Source: Hymenobacter gummosus
GTDB lineage: Bacteria; Bacteroidota; Bacteroidia; Cytophagales; Hymenobacteraceae
Direction: 5' to 3'
Length of the DNA stretch: 64,000 bases
Assembly (NCBI RefSeq): GCF_003970915.1
Contig: NZ_RXOF01000006.1
Span: forward strand, 186,001-250,000
The notes below the pieces were generated by a model. The model had not been told where the DNA came from and searched no databases. It saw only the letters and a list, made by a program, of their open reading frames with translations. Each line of letters opens with the position of its first letter. The stretch's first letter is position 1. The position numbers were made by a program, and so were the translations under genes. Below, piece by piece: positions 52,866 through 60,295 of this stretch.

Positions 52866-54092
52866 ATGGAAACGACTCCTACCCTTCCCAAGCCGGCCAA
52901 GTCCGAAATCGTCAAGCAGGCCAAGGCCTACGTGGAAAAGCTGTTCGACGAGCAGCTGCCCCGCCAGCTGGTCTACCACACCTTCAAGCACACCAACACC
53001 GTGGCCAAGGAGGCCGCCGCCCTGGGCCAGGCCGCCGGCCTCGCCGCCCCCGATCAGGAGGCGCTGACCCTGGCCGCCTGGTTTCACGACGCCGGCTACA
53101 TCGACCGCTACGACGGCCATGAGTACCGCAGCATGGAGCTGGCCGAGCAGTGGCTCACGCAGCAAGGCTACCCGCAGGAACGCATCGGGGTGGTGAAGGA
53201 AATCATCCGGGCCACGCACCGCGACGAAAAGCGCGACACGGAGCTGCAAAAGCTGCTGGTAGATGCCGACATGAGCAACCTCGGCCGCGAAGACTGCATG
53301 GCCGACGCCGAGCTGCTGCGCACCGAGTGGGAAGCCACCCAGGGCAAGGTGTACTCCAACATCGAGTGGGCCGAGTTTCAGCTGGATTTCCTGCTGCAGC
53401 ACAAGTACCTGACCGAAGCCGGCAAGGACCGCTACAAAGCCCAGCTCAAGGACAACATCAAGGAGCAGCGCAAGGCCCTGAAAAAGCAGGAGAAAAAGGC
53501 CAAAAAGAAGGAGGAAGAGGCCGAGGGCTACGCCGAAGGCAAGCGCGGGGTCGAAACCATGTTCCGCTCGACCTACAGCCAGCACCAGCGCCTTTCGCAG
53601 ATGGCCGACCAAAAGGCCAACATGATGATCAGCCTGAACACGGTGTTGCTGTCGGTTATCATCACCTACCTCGGCGCCAAAACCTCGCAGATTGGCCCGG
53701 CCTTCACCAAGAACCCGGTGCTGGCCGTGCCCATGGGCTTGCTGGTGGCCACGGCTCTGGGCTCCGTCGTCACCGCCATCCTGTCGGCGCAGCCCGATGT
53801 GACCAGCTTCAAGTGGCTGCGCCGCTCCCCGCAGATTGCCACCAACCGCCGCGTCAACATCCTGTTCTTCGGCAACTTCACCAAGCTCAGCCTCGACCAC
53901 TTTCAGGACGGCATGCACGAGCTGATGAAGGACAAGGACCTGCTCTACAACAACATGATAACCGACATCTACTACCTCGGCGAAGTGTTGTCGCGCAAGT
54001 ACCGCCTGCTGCGCGTGAGCTACACCATCTTCATGGTCGGCCTGATTCTGACCGCCCTGGCGTTTGGCATTGTGATGCTGTACAAGGCCTAG
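52866..54092 (+). CDS. HD hydrolase fused to a PycTM (Pycsar effector, DUF5706) membrane domain
   Basis: 408 residues. Residues about 15-190 are an HD domain with metal ligands in VYHTFKHT, AAWFHDAGY and LLVDADMSNLG. A Lys/Glu coiled coil (about 200-235, KKQEKKAKKKEEE) leads to the PycTM-type region: RSTYSQHQRLSQMADQKANM then three to four membrane segments (MISLNTVLLSVIITYLGA, VAMGLL-like VPMGLLVATALGSVV, and YTIFMVGLILTALAFGIV). In Pycsar defence, PycTM proteins form membrane pores when cCMP or cUMP binds. The HD-PycTM form is widespread in Bacteroidota, and its role is open. It is divergent from 48737 and convergent with a cyclase-like gene at 54177. Confidence 0.85.
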   Translation: METTPTLPKPAKSEIVKQAKAYVEKLFDEQLPRQLVYHTFKHTNTVAKEAAALGQAAGLAAPDQEALTLAAWFHDAGYIDRYDGHEYRSMELAEQWLTQQGYPQERIGVVKEIIRATHRDEKRDTELQKLLVDADMSNLGREDCMADAELLRTEWEATQGKVYSNIEWAEFQLDFLLQHKYLTEAGKDRYKAQLKDNIKEQRKALKKQEKKAKKKEEEAEGYAEGKRGVETMFRSTYSQHQRLSQMADQKANMMISLNTVLLSVIITYLGAKTSQIGPAFTKNPVLAVPMGLLVATALGSVVTAILSAQPDVTSFKWLRRSPQIATNRRVNILFFGNFTKLSLDHFQDGMHELMKDKDLLYNNMITDIYYLGEVLSRKYRLLRVSYTIFMVGLILTALAFGIVMLYKA

Positions 54093-54094
54093 AT

Positions 54095-54182
54095 GGTTAA
54101 ATGGCTCGATGGCTAAATGGCTGGTCGTTCTGACGTGTGCAGTTCAGAACGACCAGCCATTTAGCCATCGAGCCATTTAACC
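54095..54182. repeat. Perfect 39-bp inverted repeat between the HD-PycTM and DUF2652 genes
   Basis: Left arm 54095-54133 and right arm 54144-54182 are exact reverse complements with a 10-nt loop. It starts 2 nt after the HD-PycTM stop and covers the last 6 nt of the DUF2652 gene. A bidirectional terminator or a mobile repeat are both plausible. A degenerate half-copy lies at 38990. Confidence 0.95.
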
Positions 54183-55337
54183 GTTCAACAATTCAGCCAG
54201 CTGCCGCACCGACTGCCCCAGCCAGCGGCGCAGGCGCAGGAGCTGGCCGCGGCGGATGAGGCGGTGGCCGCTGGCAATGTGGCCGTAGCGCACCTCCATG
54301 GTTACGAGGCAGTGGGCTTCGTCCACGGCTTCGAGGCGGAAGAAGAGCAGGGCGTTGGGAAACAGGCGCCAGTGGGCAATTTTCTCCACGTACTCGGCCG
54401 TGTGCTCGTCGGGCTGCAGGCGCTGCACCACCTGCAGGTCAATCTGGCCGTGGTAGAGGTCCAGCTTGTAGTTGGCCCCGGGGCGGTGGGCCTTGGTGGC
54501 GTCGTAGTGCACGGCGGTGGTGCCAGTCAGCCAGCGGGGGCGCAGGCGCAGGTTACTTACCACGCCCAGCGCCTGAGCCAGGGGCGCGGCCACCAGGTGC
54601 TGCTGCTTCACGCGGCAGGTCACCGGCAGCTTGCCCGCATCGATTTCGGCCTGCACCAGCAGGCGCAGGGGCGTGAGGTAGGCGTAGAAGTAGGGCACCT
54701 CGCCCAGGTATTCGTAGACGGTAGCGCTGCGCTGCAGGCGCGTCCAGGCAAAGCAACGGGCCACTTCGGCGGGCTGCTGGGTGCTGAGGTAGCCCTCGGT
54801 CAGCAGCACGTACTCCGCGCCGGCCACGTTGTTTTTGAGCAGGCGGTGGGCCACTATCACGTCGCGCCCGAGCAGCTTGGTAAACTGGCGGATGTCGGCC
54901 ACGCTCACCCGCCCGTAGTGCCCGATGATTTTCAGCGTCAGGCCGGCCTCGTGCAGGGCCGCGGCCAGCTCGGAGGAAGTGTCGCGGGCGACCAGCTGCA
55001 GGTAGTTCTGAAAATCGAGGAAGATGCGGCGGCACTGCTGCACCAGCGCATCCACCGGCGGCGGCGGCCCAAGGCGGTAGAACAGAATGGCGTCGCCCTG
55101 AATTTCGGCTACCTGCAGCTCCAGGCAGTTGGCTTCGATGAGAATTTCGAGCAAGTCGGCCACCAGATGCGGGGCCTGCGGGTGGCTGGTTTCGGCAATA
55201 AAGCGCGTAAAGCCGCTGATATCGGGAATCAGCAGCAGGGCGGGCTGGGTATCGTCGGCCGCCGGGGTGCCGGGCAGCAGCGGCTGTCGGCGGCCGGCAG
55301 CCCGGCGGGCGGCGCGCAAGTCATCGAGGAGGCCCAT
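54177..55337 (-). CDS. DUF2652 class-III-cyclase-like protein with C-terminal SRPBCC-like domain
   Basis: 386 residues, soluble. Residues about 33-215 fit DUF2652, a relative of class III nucleotide cyclases: LLIPDISGFTRFIAET holds the first metal Asp, VAEIQGDAILFYRLG the second, and TLKIIGHYGRVSVADIRQF and GRDVIVAHRLLKNNV are the later core strands. Residues about 235-370 resemble an SRPBCC/START-like fold (VRYGHIASGHRLI at its end). No cyclase activity is known for DUF2652, and the adenine-binding Lys/Asp pair is not evident. It converges on the HD-PycTM gene; a tRNA gene is divergent from it. Confidence 0.85.
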   Translation of the reverse strand: MGLLDDLRAARRAAGRRQPLLPGTPAADDTQPALLLIPDISGFTRFIAETSHPQAPHLVADLLEILIEANCLELQVAEIQGDAILFYRLGPPPPVDALVQQCRRIFLDFQNYLQLVARDTSSELAAALHEAGLTLKIIGHYGRVSVADIRQFTKLLGRDVIVAHRLLKNNVAGAEYVLLTEGYLSTQQPAEVARCFAWTRLQRSATVYEYLGEVPYFYAYLTPLRLLVQAEIDAGKLPVTCRVKQQHLVAAPLAQALGVVSNLRLRPRWLTGTTAVHYDATKAHRPGANYKLDLYHGQIDLQVVQRLQPDEHTAEYVEKIAHWRLFPNALLFFRLEAVDEAHCLVTMEVRYGHIASGHRLIRRGQLLRLRRWLGQSVRQLAELLNG

Positions 55338-55451
55338 GCGGGGAGGAAGGCGGGGAACAGCAGGCCTTGCCGCCTATACGCACCCGCCGCCCGCCCGGAT
55401 ACCGCCGCGTTGAGGTAGCCGGGCGGGGCGCCGCCGGAGGCCGCAGCGGCA

Positions 55452-55483
55452 TTTGGGCACGCCGGGTATTCGGTGTATTTTTG
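55452..55483 (+). promoter_or_regulatory. Consensus Bacteroidota promoter of tRNA-Arg
   Basis: TTTG (55452-55455), 20 nt, then TATTTTTG (55476-55483): an exact match to TTTG-N19/20-TAnnTTTG, 17 nt before the tRNA. It anchors the taxonomic call. Confidence 0.88.
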
Positions 55484-55500
55484 TCGGTACTCCCTAAGCC

Positions 55501-55572
55501 GGCTGCGTAGTTCAACGGATAGAATAGGCGTTTCCTAAACGCTTGATATGGGTTCGATTCCCGTCGCGGCTA
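55501..55572 (+). tRNA. tRNA-Arg(CCT)
   Basis: Cloverleaf folded by hand. Acceptor GGCTGCG pairs with CGCGGCT (two G-U), D-stem GTTC/GAAT, anticodon stem GGCGT/ACGCT with loop TTCCTAA (anticodon CCT, reads AGG), T-stem ATGGG/CCCGT with loop TTCGATT. The discriminator is A; CCA is not encoded. A consensus promoter precedes it and a hairpin follows. Confidence 0.95.
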
Positions 55573-55573
55573 C

Positions 55574-55608
55574 AAAAACCGCGTTTCCTACCCGGAAGCG
55601 CGGTTTTG
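55574..55608 (+). terminator. tRNA-Arg terminator
   Basis: AAAACCGCG pairs with CGCGGTTTT, followed by TGTTTTTT. Confidence 0.85.
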
Positions 55609-55842
55609 TTTTTTCCGGGCCGCAGGCACGCCATCCATCTGCCGCTAGTCGGCTGACAGGCGCTGAAATGGGGGGCGTTTCTCCCGCGAAAGCGCAATAG
55701 AGCTGTTAGCCCGGCACCAACGCCCCCGAGCAACTCTGGCAGCAACAGCATCAGCACGGGGTCGGTAAGCCACTGCGCCGCGTACGTCGGGCCCGGGGCT
55801 CGGTGTGCGCGGCGCAGTGGTTCGGGGGCAGCCGTGGGGCGG

Positions 55843-58320
55843 TTACTTCGCCGTCGTCAGACGCAAGGTGGCGCCTTTCAGGCCTTTGGCGGTAGCCTTC
55901 AGCTCCACGGTGCCGGCCTGGGTGGTGGTTTGCACCAGGGCTACCAGCTGACCGTGGAAGGCCTGCATGCGGGGCTGGTGGAAGGGCTGCAGGTTGGTCG
56001 GGTCGCCGTTGGCCACGGCGCGGAAGCGGCCGGCGCCCTTCACCTCAAACTGCAGCTGCTGCGTGGCCTCGGGGCAGAGGTTGCCCTGGGCGTCCTCCAC
56101 CCGGGCCGTCACGAAGGCCAGATCCTGGCCGTCGGCGCTGAGGGTGCTGCGGTCGGCCGTGAGCTTGAGGTGGTGGGGCTGGCCGGCGGTGCGCACTTCT
56201 TCCTCGGCCACGGCCTTACCGCTGGCGTCGTAGGCCACCACTTTGATGCTGCCGGGCTGGTACTTCACGTCGTTCCACATGAGGCGGTAGCGCGTCTGGG
56301 GCTGGTCCGACTTGCCCTTGGTCTGCCGGCCCTGGCTCACCCCGTTCACGAACAGCTCGGCCGCGGGGTAGTTGGTGTAGGCGAAGACGGGCGTGGTCTG
56401 GCCTTCGCGGCCGGGCCAGGTCCAATGGGGCAGCAGGTGCAGCGTCGGCTGGGTGGGGTTCCAGCGCGAGCGGTAGAGGTAAAACCGGTCCTTGGGCAGG
56501 CCGGCCAGGTCCAGGATGCCGAAGTAGGAGCTGTGCGAGGGCCAGCTTTCGTCGTAGGGCCACGGCTCCCCGAGGTAGTCGAAGCCCGTCCACACGAACT
56601 CGCCCAGGGTGTAGGGCAAATCGTCCTGGGCGGCAAATTCCTCGTCGGGCGTCTGCGACCAGTTGCTGGCCTCCAGGTCGTACGACGAGGACTGGTTGTC
56701 GGGGTAGCGCTTGTCCTTGGCCTTCTCGACGGGGAATTTGTACGCGCCGCGGCTGCTCACGGTGGAGGCCGTTTCGGTGCCCAGAATCAGGCCCTGGGGC
56801 AGCTTGGTGTAGGCCTCGGGGTAGCGGTGGGGCTTGTAGTTGAAGCCCGCCACGTCGAGCAGAGCCGCGAAGCCGTTGTTGACGGCCGCGTCGAACTGGT
56901 CCATGCCGGCCGTGACGGGGCGGGTGGGGTCTTCGCGGTGCACGATGTCCTGCAGGCGCTTGGCCAGCTTGCTGCCGCCCGGCGCCCACTGGTCGGGCAC
57001 CTCGTTGCCGATGCTCCACATCACCACCGAGGGGTTGTTGCGGTAGTGGCGCACCATGCTGACGATGTCCTTCTCGGCCCACTCGTCGAAGAGGCGGCTG
57101 TAGCCGTTTTTGACCTTGGGCGTTTTCCACTCGTCGAACGGCTCCACCATCAGCATAAAGCCCATTTCGTCGCAGAGCTGCACCAGCTCCGGCGCGGGCA
57201 TGTTGTGGGTGGTCCGAATGGCGTCGCAGCCCAGGTCCTTGAGCAGCACCAGCTGCCGGCGCAGGGCCGCGGTGTTGACGGCGGCGCCCAGCGGCCCGAG
57301 GTCGTGGTGGTTGCACACGCCCCGGAACTTGCGCGGCTGCCCGTTCAGCACGAAGCCCTTGCCCGCCTCCACGCTGATGCTGCGGACGCCGAAGCTGGTC
57401 TGGTACTCGTCCTTGAGCACCTCGCCGGCGTAGAGCTTGGAAGTGGCCGAGTAGAGCGTGGGCGTTTCGGGCGACCAAAGCTGCGGCCGCGGCACCACCA
57501 GGTTCTGCTCAAACTCCAGCCCGTCGGTGGCCGTGAGCGGAGTGCTGAGCGTGGCCACCACCGTGCCCTTCGCGTCGCGGATTTCGGTGTCGAGGCGCAG
57601 GGCCTGGAAGGCCTGGCCGGGCGTTTCCACCCGGGTGCGCAGCCTGACTTTGGCGTAGTCGGCGGTGATGGTGGGCGTGGTCAGGTAGGTGCCCCACACC
57701 GGGATGTGCACGTCGTTGGTCACGAGCAGGTGCACGTTGCGGTAGAGGCCCGCGCCGGGGTACCAGCGCGACTGTTCCGGCAGGTTCTGCAGGCGCACGG
57801 CCAGCACGTTGTCACCCGCGGGCTTCACCGCGTCGGTAATATCGACGGCGAAGGAGTTGTAGCCGTAGGGCCAGGCGCCCATTTCCCGGCCGTTGACGAA
57901 CACGTGGGCGTCGCTCATGGCCCCGTCGAAGACCAGCACTGCCCGCTTGCCGGCCCCGAAGCCGGGCACCGTCAGCCGGCGCCGGTACCAGCCCGTGCCG
58001 ATGAAGGGCAGCCCGCCGGTACGCCCGGCCTTGGTCTTGGCCTCCTTCTCGTTGTTCTGCTCAATTTTGACCGTCTGCAGGTCGTTTTGGGCGCTGAAGG
58101 GGCCGTAGATGGCCCAGTCGTGGGGCACCTGCACGGTTTGCCACTTGGCGTCCTTGAAGTCGGGCCGGGCCGCGTCGGGCACGTCGCCCTTGGAGAATTT
58201 CCAGTCGGTAGTCAGCAGCACCTCCTGGCGCGGCTGTTGGGCCCAGGCGGCCACGGCCGGCGTCAGCAGCAGGGCAGCCAGGGCGCCCCGCCGGGCCATC
58301 TGCGGAAGAAAGTTGTTCAT
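55843..58320 (-). CDS. Glycoside hydrolase family 2 (beta-galactosidase-like)
   Basis: 825 residues, signal peptide MNNFLPQMARRGALAALLL, then AVAAWAQ. GH2 order: sugar-binding jelly roll (VLLTTDWKFSKGD, FIGTGWYRRRLTVP, YNSFAVDITDAVK), immunoglobulin-like middle, TIM barrel with the acid/base in MWSIGNEVPDQW (near residue 440) and nucleophile in LILGTETAST (near 517), and two C-terminal beta domains (DUF4982-like FAYTNYPAAELFVNGVSQGR and an Ig-like end). It hydrolyses terminal beta-galactosides or related sugars in the periplasm. It is first in order downstream of the GH13 and GH97 genes on the same strand; an inverted repeat and a terminator separate it from GH13. Confidence 0.93.
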   Translation of the reverse strand: MNNFLPQMARRGALAALLLTPAVAAWAQQPRQEVLLTTDWKFSKGDVPDAARPDFKDAKWQTVQVPHDWAIYGPFSAQNDLQTVKIEQNNEKEAKTKAGRTGGLPFIGTGWYRRRLTVPGFGAGKRAVLVFDGAMSDAHVFVNGREMGAWPYGYNSFAVDITDAVKPAGDNVLAVRLQNLPEQSRWYPGAGLYRNVHLLVTNDVHIPVWGTYLTTPTITADYAKVRLRTRVETPGQAFQALRLDTEIRDAKGTVVATLSTPLTATDGLEFEQNLVVPRPQLWSPETPTLYSATSKLYAGEVLKDEYQTSFGVRSISVEAGKGFVLNGQPRKFRGVCNHHDLGPLGAAVNTAALRRQLVLLKDLGCDAIRTTHNMPAPELVQLCDEMGFMLMVEPFDEWKTPKVKNGYSRLFDEWAEKDIVSMVRHYRNNPSVVMWSIGNEVPDQWAPGGSKLAKRLQDIVHREDPTRPVTAGMDQFDAAVNNGFAALLDVAGFNYKPHRYPEAYTKLPQGLILGTETASTVSSRGAYKFPVEKAKDKRYPDNQSSSYDLEASNWSQTPDEEFAAQDDLPYTLGEFVWTGFDYLGEPWPYDESWPSHSSYFGILDLAGLPKDRFYLYRSRWNPTQPTLHLLPHWTWPGREGQTTPVFAYTNYPAAELFVNGVSQGRQTKGKSDQPQTRYRLMWNDVKYQPGSIKVVAYDASGKAVAEEEVRTAGQPHHLKLTADRSTLSADGQDLAFVTARVEDAQGNLCPEATQQLQFEVKGAGRFRAVANGDPTNLQPFHQPRMQAFHGQLVALVQTTTQAGTVELKATAKGLKGATLRLTTAK

Positions 58321-58439
58321 GCAAACAAAGAAAGCAGCCCGCGGCTCGGAAATGACGCAAGCACGCGGGAAATGAAAAGAAACCAGAGGCACTGCTTGGT
58401 TGGTAGCGTTGGCTGTAAGAGCCAGCTAGAAGTTATAAG

Positions 58440-58601
58440 CTAGTTCCCCTCCTCAGATGATTCCGCGCATCAAGCGGCGTGGGGCTAGGGGTGGTTGAAA
58501 AACTAGAGCTAGTAAAAGCTAAAGAGGTCGTTCCAACGGCGAATCAACCACCCCTAACCCCACGCCGCTTGATGCGCGGAATCATCTGAGGAAGGGAACT
58601 A
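58440..58601. repeat. Dispersed inverted-repeat element, family A copy 2
   Basis: Left arm 58440-58498 and right arm 58543-58601 are reverse complements over 59 bp with two mismatches. Ends CTAGTTCCCCTCCTCAGATG and inner GGGGTGGTTGA are shared with copies at 6972 and 63035; the middle (ATTCCGCGCATCAAGCGGCG) is shared only with the latter. Confidence 0.93.
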
Positions 58602-58694
58602 GCTTGTACCCTTAGTTTCTCTAACCACGCTCTGCCACCAGGGTTTGTTACCAAAGCCGTTTTGAGTGGCCTTGGTTTCAGCTTAGCCCAAAAC

Positions 58695-58734
58695 AAAAGC
58701 CGGCCCCTACCCTACTCGGGCAAGGGCCGGCTTT
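58695..58734 (-). terminator. GH13 gene terminator
   Basis: AAAGCCGGCCC pairs with GGGCCGGCTTT around a 16-nt loop, immediately after the gene's stop on the minus strand. Confidence 0.8.
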
Positions 58735-58758
58735 GCGGCCGCTTTTACAGGCTGGCCT

Positions 58759-60150
58759 TTAGCGCTTCAGCAGCAGGTAGCCGTAGGGCGGCAAGCTCAC
58801 CTGCGTGCCCAGCGCCACGCTGCTGCCCCGCTCGGCGTCGGTCCAGCTGCTGTTGCTGAGGGCGGCGGGCAGGGTGTACTGCACGGCGGTGCTGCGCACG
58901 TTCACCAGCACCAGGGCCTGCTCGGTGCCGGCGGTTTTGTGCAGGGCGCACACGTCGGCCGAGCTGTACGAGGTGGGCGTGCCGGTGCGCAGGGCCGTGC
59001 TGCCGGCCCGGGTGGCCAGCAGCCGCTGGTAGGCCCGCGTCACGTCGGGGCGGGCGCCCCACTGCACTTTCACGCCGGTAAAGGGGAAAGGAATGGCCGC
59101 CGTCATGCCCGCTTCCTGCCCGTTGTAAATCATGGGCACGCCGCGGTAGCAGGCCGCAATAACGAAGGCCGACATGGCGCCTGCGTGCCCGCCAAACAGG
59201 TTCACCGGCGGCCCGTCGGAGCCGTTCACGTCGTGGTTGGTAGTGTAGCGCACCACCTGCTGGGTGCCGGTGGCGCCGCTGTACTCGGTGGCGTGGGTGG
59301 CGTCGAGCTGGGTGGCGGCGCCGCCGCGGTACACCCGCTTGAGGGCCTCGTAGAAGCCGAAGCCGAAGTTGTAGTCGAAGCGGGCGTTGAAGTTGGCGTT
59401 GCGCGAGCCTTCGGCCAGCAGCAGCAGGCGGTGGGTGCGGATGGCCCGCAGCGTGTCGGTGGCCTGCTGCCAGAAGTCCACGGGCGGGGCGTCGGCGTAG
59501 TCGAAGCGGAAGCCGTCGACGTTGGCCGTGTACACCCACGATTTCATGGCCGAAATCATTTCCAGGCGCATGGCCGGGCTGTTGAAGTTCAGCTGGGCCA
59601 CGTCGGTGTAGGTGGTGTTCGGCGGGCTGAGGATGTTGCCGGCAGCGTCGCGCAGGTACCAGTCGGGGTGGGCGGCTATCCAGGCGTGGTCCCAGCTGGT
59701 GTGGTTGGCCACCCAGTCGAGCACCACGGCCATGTTGCGCTGGTGCGCCCCGTCGACCAAAGCCCGCAAGCTGGCCAGGGTGCCAAACTCGGTGCTGACG
59801 GCGCGGTAGTCGCGCACGGCGTAGGGCGAGTTGACGCCGCGCACGGCGCCGATGGGGAAAATAGGCATCAGGTACACCACGTTCGCGCCCAGGGCCCGGA
59901 TGGAGTCCAGCCGGGCCGTGACGCCGGCGAAGCTGCCGCTCTGGCTGAAGGCGCGCATGTTCACCTGGTAAATGACCGCGTCCTGGCGCTCGGGCACCCC
60001 AGCGAAGGGCGTGCCGTACTGCTCGGGCGTAGTGGTTTCGGTGGGCGGCACCACCGGGGCCACGGGCCGCTCCTTGCCGCAGGCGGCTAGCAGGCCGGCG
60101 GCCAGCAGCCAGGCGGCGGATGTGTTCAGCGTCGTACTCAGAAAAGACAT
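58759..60150 (-). CDS. GH13 alpha-amylase lipoprotein (SusG-like)
   Basis: 463 residues. Lipoprotein signal with AAGLLAAC, lipidation at Cys24. The GH13 barrel is complete: VIYQVNMRAF, GANVVYLMPIFPIG, VVLDWVANHTSWDH, then the nucleophile in VDGFRFDYAD (near residue 218), the acid/base in LLLAEGS (near 246) and TTNHDVNGSDG with the stabilising Asp (near 307). It degrades starch or alpha-glucan at the outer membrane and supplies oligomers to the GH97 enzyme encoded upstream. No CBM58 insert is visible, so it is smaller than B. thetaiotaomicron SusG. Confidence 0.94.
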   Translation of the reverse strand: MSFLSTTLNTSAAWLLAAGLLAACGKERPVAPVVPPTETTTPEQYGTPFAGVPERQDAVIYQVNMRAFSQSGSFAGVTARLDSIRALGANVVYLMPIFPIGAVRGVNSPYAVRDYRAVSTEFGTLASLRALVDGAHQRNMAVVLDWVANHTSWDHAWIAAHPDWYLRDAAGNILSPPNTTYTDVAQLNFNSPAMRLEMISAMKSWVYTANVDGFRFDYADAPPVDFWQQATDTLRAIRTHRLLLLAEGSRNANFNARFDYNFGFGFYEALKRVYRGGAATQLDATHATEYSGATGTQQVVRYTTNHDVNGSDGPPVNLFGGHAGAMSAFVIAACYRGVPMIYNGQEAGMTAAIPFPFTGVKVQWGARPDVTRAYQRLLATRAGSTALRTGTPTSYSSADVCALHKTAGTEQALVLVNVRSTAVQYTLPAALSNSSWTDAERGSSVALGTQVSLPPYGYLLLKR

Positions 60151-60184
60151 AGTTCAGAAAGGTTAAGCAGCGAGAATCAGGATA

Positions 60185-60209
60185 AAGCCGGCGGCCGGGC
60201 CGCCGGCTT
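60185..60209 (-). terminator. Hairpin between GH97 and GH13 genes
   Basis: AAGCCGGCGGCC pairs with GGCCGCCGGCTT perfectly around one base. A second hairpin (60257-60286, GCAGGCCCGGCGT with ACGCCGGGCCTGC) follows near the GH97 stop. Confidence 0.75.
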
Positions 60210-60295
60210 CCCCTGCAATGCCGCCGGCGGTAGTTCCCACTTCCCCACGGGCGGCAGCAGGCCCGGCGTCCCCACGCCGGGCCTGCGGAGGTGGC

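Larger units (their letters stand above)
58321..58758. other. Intergenic region with family A repeat and a terminator
   Basis: No gene. Family A copy 2 is at 58440-58601; a terminator of the GH13 gene is at 58695-58734. The remainder is unremarkable. Confidence 0.75.

Noticed and set aside
52866-54092. A complete Pycsar operon
   Set aside because: No canonical pyrimidine cyclase gene is co-transcribed with the PycTM-type protein. The only cyclase-like gene is a convergent DUF2652 protein, so it is reported as a candidate pair, not as Pycsar.
55512-55757. An 81-residue minus-strand ORF over the tRNA-Arg gene
   Set aside because: It runs through the tRNA and its terminator and has no start context.
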